Positions 10,950-15,845 of a stretch of DNA of 15,845 bases are shown here, one piece after another; within the stretch, counting starts at the first letter, position 1; each line of letters starts with the position of its first letter. This DNA is from CAVPEW01 sp050247895 (lineage in GTDB: Bacteria; Actinomycetota; Acidimicrobiia; Acidimicrobiales; VFJN01). A program made the translations under genes and the position numbers. The notes beneath the pieces were generated by a model. It saw only the letters and a program-made list of their open reading frames with translations. It ran no database searches and had not been told where the DNA came from. Location: contig JBFWTJ010000061.1 of NCBI GenBank assembly GCA_050247895.1, forward strand, positions 1-15,845, in the 5' to 3' direction.

Positions 10950-13312
10950 CGGCGACCACCCGTGTTGACCAGGCGCGACAGGAGGCCCTCGGGCCGGGCG
11001 CCGCGCCGGGGGGCGATGGGCAGGAGGGGCTCGGGCGTGCCGGGCGACTTGTCGAACTGCTCGACCAGCCAACCCCGCTTGCGGGCCAGCGCCGAGAGCC
11101 GGGTCTCGGGGTTGACCGCCACGGGGAAGCCGACGGCCTCCAGCATGGGCAGGTCGGAGGTCGAGTCGGCGTAGGCCACCGCCTCGGCCAGGTCGAACCC
11201 GTTGGCCGCGGCGTAGTCGGCCATGGCCTGGACCCGGGACTCGCCGGTCGGCGGCACGTCGAGCAGCTCGCCCCGGTAGGTGCCGTCCGGGCGCTCGTCG
11301 AGCCGGGCGCAGATCACGTCGTCGAACAGGGGGCGCAGCGGTTCGATGGCGACGTCGACGGCCCCGGTGATCAGCAGGGTGCGGTGCCCGACCCGGCGGT
11401 GCTCGCGGACCCGTCGGATGGCGGCCGGGAACGACTTGGCCAGCAGCAGGTGGCTGAGCATCTCGGCCGCGTCCTGCTCCAGCTGGGCGATGGGGGCGTG
11501 GTCGAAGCGGCGGTAGTAGTGGCGCAGGAAGTCGCTGCGGTCGCGCCGGTCCAGCGCCAGCAGGCCGGGCGCCTCGGCCAGGGTCTTGAGGACGTAGCGG
11601 ACCCGGTCGGCCGGGGCCAGGCGCCGTGTGGCCAGCCACGAGTAGGAGGCCACGACGTTGGAGGCGATGAGGGTGTTCTCCAGGTCGAAGGCGGCGAAGT
11701 GGCGGTCGGGCGACAGGACCTGGCGGCGCAGGCGGTCCTCGCGCCGCTCGCCGACCCGGCCGCCGGGCGTGGTCCGCACCCGGGCGTGCTGGACGACCGA
11801 GGGCAGGTGGATCTCGCTGACGTAGCGGGACCAGTCGATGACCCGGGGGTCGAAGCCGAAGGTGGCCTGGTCCTCGGGGGACAGGGCGCCGAAGCGGGCC
11901 AGCAGGCGGTCGACCGAGTAGATCGCCTCGCACTCGGCGTAGGCGCCGTACAGCTCGACGTAGGCCAGGGCCCGCTCGACCTCCTCGCGGCGGTCCTCGA
12001 GCCGGGCCGACCAGGCTGCCTGGCGGCCACGCAGGGGGAGGGCCTGGAGGGCCTTCTCACCTCGCTCGATGGCGCCCTTGGCCCGGTCGAGCTGGCGTTG
12101 GACCCGGCCCCGGCCGGGGAACGACCACTCCGGGACCACGATCGGCTGGCCCTCGGCGTCGTAGATCGGGTGCTCGGTGAACCAGGCCCGCACCAGGTCC
12201 ACCAGCGCCCGGTACTTGAGCGGGTTGACCGAGCCGGAGGCCACCTGGACGATCTCGGGCTCGGCCGGCGGGGGGCCGGCGGCGGCGTCGACGATGGCGG
12301 CGACGACCAGGTCGACGGGGATGACGTCGATGGTGCCCTCGGGGACGCCGGGGAACTCCTTGAGCAGGCCCCGGGCGTAGGAGATGATCACCGGCTCGGC
12401 CATGCGGAAGCCCCGGATCCAGCCCGGCCGGGGCTCGGCCAGGGCCGACTCGATGATCGAGGGCCGCACGATCGACACCGGGACGTCGCCCCGGCCCTGG
12501 AGCAGGGCCCGCTCGCCGAGGGCCTTGGTGTAGGCGTAGGCGTCGGGCCAGCCCAGCGACGCGGCGCGGGCCCGGCCGGCCTCGACCATGCGCTCCTTGA
12601 CCCAGGCGTTGCGCCGCTGCTCGGTCTTGGCCGCCAGCGCCGGGATGCCCGCCGCGCCGAGCTCGGCGTGGGCCTCCTTGCGGAAGCGGGCCAGGGCGGC
12701 GGGGGTGCGGCTCTCGGCCTCGGCGTCGGTCCGGGCCCGGCGGGCCCCCTCGACCTCGGCCCGCCAGTCGACGTCCACGAAGAAGGAGCTCTCGTGCACG
12801 GGCTGCTCGGGTGCGCCGCCCCGGCGGTTGCCGGCCACGTAGCAGGTCGAGACGGCCACCAGGTGGGGCGTGACGCCGAGGCGCCGGAGCGTCGCCGCGA
12901 TGCGGCTGGGGCCGAGGAGGTTGACCTCGACCGCGCTGTCCAGGGGGCTGTCGAAGGCGACGGTGGCCGCCGAGTGGACGACGACGTCGCAGGAGGCGAG
13001 CAGGGCGGCATCCGCCTCGTCGAGGCCCAGCCCGTCGGTGGACACGTCGCCCGACACGACCTGGACCCGGCGGTCGGTGAGCTCGGCGAAGCCGTCCTTG
13101 CCGAGGTCGGCCCGGAGCCGGTCGAAGGCGTCGTTGGCGAAGATCTCCCGGCGGGCCCGCTGGGCCGGCGTGGAGCGCCGTCCGGGTCGGACGAGCAGGA
13201 CGAGCTCGCAGCCGGGCACGCTGCGCAGGAGCCGCTCGATCAGGGCCGTGCCCAGGAACCCGGTTCCCCCGGTGACGGCGATCCGCTTGCCCGCGAGGGA
13301 GTCGGCGATCAC
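10946..13312 (-). CDS. SDR (fatty acyl-CoA reductase-like) fused to HAD-IB hydrolase
   Basis: 788-residue two-domain protein. Residues 1-390 are an extended SDR of the NAD-binding_4 / fatty-acyl reductase type: TGGTGFLG (14-21) binds NAD(P)H, VSTCYVAG (154-161) holds the active-site serine and YAYTK (259-263) the YxxxK pair. Such domains reduce acyl-CoA or carrier-bound acyl groups to an aldehyde or alcohol. Residues 400-535 are a charged helical linker. Residues 538-750 form a SerB/CicA-like HAD: motif I FDLENT (D543 nucleophile), motif II LLITGA (T649), motif IV ADSTSD (D716, D720). The usual second aspartate of motif I is Glu545. The start is GTG at 13312, with no clear Shine-Dalgarno; a TAGTAC hexamer lies seven bases upstream. 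First gene of the operon, divergent from the TetR gene. A role as polyketide-type reductase is less likely, since no carrier or synthase genes are near. Confidence 0.88.
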   Translation of the reverse strand: MIADSLAGKRIAVTGGTGFLGTALIERLLRSVPGCELVLLVRPGRRSTPAQRARREIFANDAFDRLRADLGKDGFAELTDRRVQVVSGDVSTDGLGLDEADAALLASCDVVVHSAATVAFDSPLDSAVEVNLLGPSRIAATLRRLGVTPHLVAVSTCYVAGNRRGGAPEQPVHESSFFVDVDWRAEVEGARRARTDAEAESRTPAALARFRKEAHAELGAAGIPALAAKTEQRRNAWVKERMVEAGRARAASLGWPDAYAYTKALGERALLQGRGDVPVSIVRPSIIESALAEPRPGWIRGFRMAEPVIISYARGLLKEFPGVPEGTIDVIPVDLVVAAIVDAAAGPPPAEPEIVQVASGSVNPLKYRALVDLVRAWFTEHPIYDAEGQPIVVPEWSFPGRGRVQRQLDRAKGAIERGEKALQALPLRGRQAAWSARLEDRREEVERALAYVELYGAYAECEAIYSVDRLLARFGALSPEDQATFGFDPRVIDWSRYVSEIHLPSVVQHARVRTTPGGRVGERREDRLRRQVLSPDRHFAAFDLENTLIASNVVASYSWLATRRLAPADRVRYVLKTLAEAPGLLALDRRDRSDFLRHYYRRFDHAPIAQLEQDAAEMLSHLLLAKSFPAAIRRVREHRRVGHRTLLITGAVDVAIEPLRPLFDDVICARLDERPDGTYRGELLDVPPTGESRVQAMADYAAANGFDLAEAVAYADSTSDLPMLEAVGFPVAVNPETRLSALARKRGWLVEQFDKSPGTPEPLLPIAPRRGARPEGLLSRLVNTGGRR

Positions 13313-13322
13313 GGCACCAGTA

Positions 13323-13349
13323 CTACCACACCGTCTACCATTTGGTAGA
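13323..13349. promoter_or_regulatory. TetR-type operator between the regulator and the lipid operon
   Basis: Positions 13334-13349 form a 7-2-7 inverted repeat, TCTACCA-TT-TGGTAGA, whose last base is the A of the TetR ATG. The half-site CTACCA recurs at 13323-13328, 12 bp before the copy at 13335-13340. TACCAT at 13336-13341 fits a -10 for the TetR gene. On the other strand, TAGTAC at 13320-13325 is a weak -10 for the operon, with the palindrome at its -35. A bound dimer would cover both promoters, which is typical of autoregulated divergent TetR systems. This is AT-rich relative to its surroundings. Confidence 0.7.
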
Positions 13350-14008
13350 TGACCGTCGATCCGAGGTCCGTGGGCCCGAGGTCGACCGGTGCGGGACCGG
13401 CCGGCCGGCGTTCGGAGCGGACCACCGCCGACCGGATCCTCGACGAGGCCATCGGGGCCTTCGGGGCCCGGGGCTACGAGGCGACCTCGCTCGACGACCT
13501 GGCCCGGGCCCTCGGCTTGGCCAAGCAGACGATCCTCTACTGGTTCCCCTCCAAGGAGGCCTTGCTGGGCGCGGTCGTGGACCGAGCCGCCGACGAGGTC
13601 ACCACCCGTGCCGCCCGGGCGCTGGCCGGTGCCGAGCCGGGCTTCGGCCGGGTCGAGGCCGTGGTGCGGGCCGGCTTCCGCATGGCGGCTCGTCACCCGG
13701 CCATGCTCGCCGTGGTCCGCGAGGCCGGCCGGTTGGGACCGCCCGCGTCGACCCGTCTGGTCGAGCGACTCGGCCCGCTGGTCGACGCGGCGTCGGCCTG
13801 GCTCGAGGCGGAGATGGCCGCGGGCCGGATGCGCCGCCACGAGCCCCGGCTCCTCCTGCTGTCGGCCTGGTCCATGGTGACCGGCCTGTCGACCGACGCC
13901 GAGGTGCTGCGGGCCTTCGGGGAGGCCCCCGACCTGGCCGGCCTGGTCCGCCGCCGTGACGAGCTCGTCTCCCTGCTGCGGGCGGCCCTGGAACCCGCGC
14001 CCGGCTGA
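13349..14008 (+). CDS. TetR/AcrR-family transcriptional regulator
   Basis: 219-residue regulator. After a 22-residue Pro/Arg/Gly-rich tail, residues about 24-72 form the TetR_N DNA-binding domain: RTTADRILDEAIGAFGARGY, then TSLDDLARALGLAKQTILYWFPSKEAL, the helix-turn-helix with the usual YxxFxxKE ending (YWFPSKE). The helical C-terminal ligand domain is poorly conserved, as is normal; the inducer is unknown, but acyl-CoA or fatty-acid ligands are frequent in the family and would suit the divergent lipid operon. No Shine-Dalgarno precedes the ATG; TACCAT ends seven bases upstream, so the mRNA may be leaderless. The operator touches the start codon, implying autoregulation. The gene ends 23 bp from the convergent ddl stop. 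Confidence 0.93.
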   Translation: MTVDPRSVGPRSTGAGPAGRRSERTTADRILDEAIGAFGARGYEATSLDDLARALGLAKQTILYWFPSKEALLGAVVDRAADEVTTRAARALAGAEPGFGRVEAVVRAGFRMAARHPAMLAVVREAGRLGPPASTRLVERLGPLVDAASAWLEAEMAAGRMRRHEPRLLLLSAWSMVTGLSTDAEVLRAFGEAPDLAGLVRRRDELVSLLRAALEPAPG

Positions 14009-14030
14009 GCGACGCGGGCGGGGCCGGGCG
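13998..14030. terminator. Possible bidirectional terminator between TetR gene and ddl
   Basis: CGCCCGGC (13998-14005) and GCCGGGCG (14023-14030) form an 8-bp stem around a 17-base loop in the 23-bp convergent gap and the last codons of the TetR gene. An alternative stem is CCCGCG at 13994-13999 with CGCGGG at 14013-14018. No U-tract is present on either side, so termination is a guess from position. Confidence 0.3.
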
Positions 14031-14031
14031 G

Positions 14032-15120
14032 TCAGCGCTTCGTGGACAGGTGGGCCCGGCGCTCGTGGCGGGCCAGGGCCAGGCGGACCAGCTCGTCGAG
14101 CAGGTCCGGGTAGGGGAGGCCCGACGCGGCCCAGAGCTGGGGGTACATGGAGATCGGCGTGAAGCCCGGGATGGTGTTGACCTCGTTGACCAGCACGCCA
14201 CGGCCGTCGGCCTCGTAGAAGAAGTCGACCCGGGCCATGCCGTCGCAGCGCAGGGCGGTGAACGCCTCCACGGCCAGGGCACGGACCTCGGCCGCCACCG
14301 CTTCGGGGAGGTCGGCCGGCACCACCGCCCGGGACGTGCCGTCGAGGTACTTGTCCTCGTAGTCGTAGAACTCGTGGCTGGTCACGATCTCGCCCGGGAC
14401 CGAGGCCCGGGGCGCGAGGTCCCCCAGCACGGCGACCTCGATCTCCCGGGGTGCGGTGGCGGCCTGCTCGATCACCACGAACTCGTCGTAGGCGGTGGCG
14501 ACGGCGACGGCGACGTCGAGCCCCTCGGGCCCGGCGACCTTGGACACCCCGACCGAGGACCCGAGGTTGGCCGGCTTCACGAAGACCGGGTAGCCGAGCC
14601 CGGCCGCGTCGACCAGGGCACGGGCCTGCTCGGCCTCGACGTCGCGGACCTCCACGTAGGGGACCTGGGGGAACCCGTGGGCGGCGAGCACGTCCTTGGC
14701 CTTGGCCTTGTCCATGCACAGGGCCGAGCCGAGCACGCCCGATCCGACGTAGGGGACCCCGGCCAGCTCGAGCATCCCCTGGACGGTCCCGTCCTCGCCG
14801 TGGGTGCCGTGGACGAGGGGCACCACCACGGTGGGGGCGCCGTCCGGGCCCGTCGCACCGACGGTGGCGAGCGGGGGGACCTCGGTGCCGGTGGCCTCCA
14901 GGCGGCCGGTCGGCCACGACAGGCCGCCCTCGGCCAGGGACCGCACCGCGGCGTCGGCCCGGACCCAGGCGCCGTCCCGGGTGATGCCGACGGGGTCGAT
15001 CTCGTAGCGGGCCGGGTCCAGGGCCTTGAGCACCTCGTAGGCCGACGTGCACGACACCTCGTGCTCAGCCGACTGCCCGCCGAAGAGCACGACGAGGCGG
15101 ATCCGGCCGGGAGACGTCAC
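14032..15120 (-). CDS. ddl: D-alanine--D-alanine ligase
   Basis: ATP-grasp ligase of 362 residues making the D-Ala-D-Ala dipeptide for peptidoglycan precursors in the cytoplasm. Motifs are in order: FGGQSAEHEVS (13-23, first D-Ala site), HGTHGEDGTVQG (104-115), FVKPANLGSSVG (180-191, ATP lysine), DYEDKYLDG (253-261, omega loop), ARVDFF (296-301) and NEVNTIPGFT (312-321, metal ligands). The lysine-tyrosine pair in the loop (K257, Y258) indicates D-Ala-D-Ala rather than D-Ala-D-lactate specificity. Two adjacent GTG codons (15123 and 15120) could start translation. I chose 15120 because a TACGCT -10 ends six bases before it, fitting a leaderless transcript; no Shine-Dalgarno is present. The longer open frame upstream is a shadow. 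It is divergent from murF, whose product uses its dipeptide. Confidence 0.95.
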   Translation of the reverse strand: MTSPGRIRLVVLFGGQSAEHEVSCTSAYEVLKALDPARYEIDPVGITRDGAWVRADAAVRSLAEGGLSWPTGRLEATGTEVPPLATVGATGPDGAPTVVVPLVHGTHGEDGTVQGMLELAGVPYVGSGVLGSALCMDKAKAKDVLAAHGFPQVPYVEVRDVEAEQARALVDAAGLGYPVFVKPANLGSSVGVSKVAGPEGLDVAVAVATAYDEFVVIEQAATAPREIEVAVLGDLAPRASVPGEIVTSHEFYDYEDKYLDGTSRAVVPADLPEAVAAEVRALAVEAFTALRCDGMARVDFFYEADGRGVLVNEVNTIPGFTPISMYPQLWAASGLPYPDLLDELVRLALARHERRAHLSTKR

Positions 15121-15126
15121 CACGCG

Positions 15127-15132
15127 AGCGTA
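15127..15132 (-). promoter_or_regulatory. ddl: Candidate -10 of a leaderless ddl promoter
   Basis: The minus strand reads TACGCT, a match to TAnnnT. Six bases separate it from the GTG at 15120, the exact distance from a -10 hexamer to a transcription start. With no ribosome site upstream, transcription starting on the GTG is the simplest reading. No good -35 is visible. Confidence 0.5.
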
Positions 15133-15199
15133 CCGGTGGGTCCCCGGGCCGCCGGGGGACGCCCGCGTCGAGGCTCGGCGCATGGGCCGTGCCGGCGTG

Positions 15200-15294
15200 T
15201 CGGGCGCCGGACGTGTCGGCGATCGCCGGGGCCGGCTCGCGTCGGGCGCCGGGGTCCACGCCGGGTCGTCCGGGCTCGGAGGCTCGGGCGCCGG
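15200..15294 (+). repeat. Three 11-bp repeats at exact 42-bp spacing upstream of murF
   Basis: TCGGGCGCCGG occurs at 15200-15210, 15242-15252 and 15284-15294. Starts are exactly 42 bp apart, four helical turns, so the sites face the same side of the helix. Sequence between copies does not repeat, so this is not a simple tandem array. Each copy holds the palindromic core GGCGCC. The third copy begins at the -35 position of the candidate murF promoter. These are possible binding sites for a regulator in the 195-bp ddl/murF gap (15124-15318), which otherwise shows no gene. Confidence 0.4.
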
Positions 15295-15306
15295 GGCCGT
15301 GACTGC

Positions 15307-15312
15307 CAGACT
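15307..15312 (+). promoter_or_regulatory. murF: Candidate -10 of a leaderless murF promoter
   Basis: CAGACT departs from TAnnnT only at its first base and lies six bases before the ATG at 15319, the leaderless distance. No Shine-Dalgarno is visible between it and the ATG. The third 11-bp repeat starts 17 bases upstream of it, at the -35 position. Confidence 0.35.
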
Positions 15313-15318
15313 GCGCCG

Positions 15319-15845
15319 ATGCGCCTGCGTGCCCGCGACCTCGCCGCCGCCGTAGGCGGCACCCTGGACGGGCCCGACGTGGAGGTCGACGGTGCCGCCA
15401 TCGACTCCCGGCGGGTGCGCCCCGGGCAGCTGTTCGTGCCGGTGGTGGCCGAGCGCGACGGCCACGACTTCGTCCCGGCCGCCCTGGACGCCGGGGCCGT
15501 CGCCTACCTGACGGCCCGCGAGCCCGTGGGGGCCACCGCGGTGCGGGTGCGGGACACCGCGGCCGCGCTGCTCGACGCCGGGCGGCTGGCCCGCACCCGG
15601 CTGCCCGAGCGGGTGGTGGGCATCACGGGCTCGGTGGGCAAGACCTCGACCAAGGACATGCTGGCCGCGGTGCTGGGCCGGCTGGGCCCGGTGGCGGCCA
15701 GCGAGCGGTCGTTCAACAACGAGCTGGGCGTGCCGCTCACGCTGCTCGGGGCGCCCGAGGGGGTCACCGCCGCAGTGGTCGAGATGGGGGCCCGGGGTGC
15801 CGGCCACATCGATCTGCTCTGCACGGTGGCAAGGCCCACGGTGGG
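15319..15845 (+). CDS. murF: UDP-MurNAc-tripeptide--D-Ala-D-Ala ligase (3' end off window)
   Basis: MurF adds the D-Ala-D-Ala dipeptide to UDP-MurNAc-tripeptide, the last cytoplasmic step of the peptidoglycan precursor. About 175 of the usual 450 or so residues are present. Residues 1-85 form the UDP-binding N-terminal domain, with IDSRRVRPGQLFV (28-40) typical of MurE/MurF. The ATP P-loop is GITGSVGKTSTKD (101-113), followed by SFNNELGVPLTLL (131-143) and EMGARGAGHIDLL (155-167). The SFNNE/GVPLT and EMGARGAGHI blocks point to MurF rather than MurE. The ATG at 15319 is chosen because the N-terminal domain begins there; no ribosome site precedes it. It is divergent from ddl, which supplies its dipeptide substrate. 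Confidence 0.95.
   Translation, partial: MRLRARDLAAAVGGTLDGPDVEVDGAAIDSRRVRPGQLFVPVVAERDGHDFVPAALDAGAVAYLTAREPVGATAVRVRDTAAALLDAGRLARTRLPERVVGITGSVGKTSTKDMLAAVLGRLGPVAASERSFNNELGVPLTLLGAPEGVTAAVVEMGARGAGHIDLLCTVARPTV

Noticed and set aside
9796..10959. Upstream extension of the LarA-like frame to 10959 (919 codons)
   Set aside because: It is an out-of-frame reading of the zinc dehydrogenase gene. The LarA-like protein begins at the ATG overlapping the dehydrogenase stop.
7274..13312. Polyketide or non-ribosomal peptide cluster for the reductase-containing operon
   Set aside because: No synthase, carrier protein, phosphopantetheinyl transferase or thioesterase is encoded in the window; the single-domain lipid enzymes fit better.
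11384..13348. Plus-strand open frame of 654 codons opposite the SDR-HAD gene
   Set aside because: It is antisense to a two-domain protein with clear SDR and HAD motifs; the composition is typical of shadow frames.
13313..15052. Upstream extension of the SDR-HAD frame to 15052 (1368 codons)
   Set aside because: The added part is antisense to the TetR gene and out of frame with ddl, and has no domain. The SDR fold begins at the GTG at 13312, just after the operator region.
14032..15120. D-Ala-D-lactate ligase (vancomycin-resistance type) for the ATP-grasp gene
   Set aside because: The omega loop keeps the lysine-tyrosine pair typical of D-Ala-D-Ala ligases, and no vanH- or vanX-like gene is near. 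Its neighbour is murF.
15124..15807. Upstream extension of the ddl frame and small open frames (15047-15355, 15065-15259) in the ddl/murF gap
   Set aside because: They are antisense to murF or lie in the GC-rich gap with no ribosome site or recognisable domain. The Ddl fold begins right after the GTG pair at 15118-15123.

Overview
The window is very GC-rich, densely coded DNA, with GTG starts, overlapping genes and starts lacking a Shine-Dalgarno sequence. This fits a high-GC actinobacterium. The mix of genes would suit Acidimicrobiia, but that placement is an inference that a protein tree would have to confirm. I see nine protein genes: seven complete and one cut off at each edge. I see no tRNA, rRNA, CRISPR array, insertion sequence or prophage gene. 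Most other long open frames are antisense or out-of-frame shadows caused by the base composition.

Left block (1-7273), central carbon and nitrogen metabolism. A mitochondrial-type aconitase gene (minus strand, C-terminus off the left edge) is divergent from a GntR/UTRA-family regulator gene. The 111-bp gap between them holds two dyad-symmetric elements. The regulator gene ends 3 bp from the convergent end of gltB, the large subunit of glutamate synthase. No gltD follows gltB in the window.

Middle block (7274-14008), the most interesting part. Four minus-strand genes form a tight operon in which every junction overlaps by 4 or 1 bases. In transcription order they encode a fused SDR (fatty-acyl-CoA-reductase-like) plus HAD hydrolase, a zinc-dependent medium-chain alcohol dehydrogenase, a diverged LarA-like (lactate-racemase superfamily) protein, and a PlsC-type acyltransferase. 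A TetR-family gene is divergent from the operon with only 36 bp between start codons. A 7-2-7 inverted repeat there ends on the A of the TetR ATG. The set looks like an uncharacterised lipid-modifying pathway under TetR control, possibly handling 2-hydroxyacyl, alcohol or aldehyde lipid intermediates. The LarA-like member seems to lack one of the two catalytic histidines known from LarA.

Right block (14032-15845), peptidoglycan precursor synthesis. ddl (D-alanine-D-alanine ligase, minus strand) and murF (plus strand, cut by the right edge) are divergent around a 195-bp gap. They catalyse consecutive steps: Ddl makes the dipeptide that MurF attaches. The gap carries three identical 11-bp repeats spaced exactly 42 bp apart, plus -10-like hexamers placed as expected for leaderless transcripts.

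All functions are read from motifs in the translated sequence. No database search was run, and substrate-level claims for the middle operon are hypotheses.
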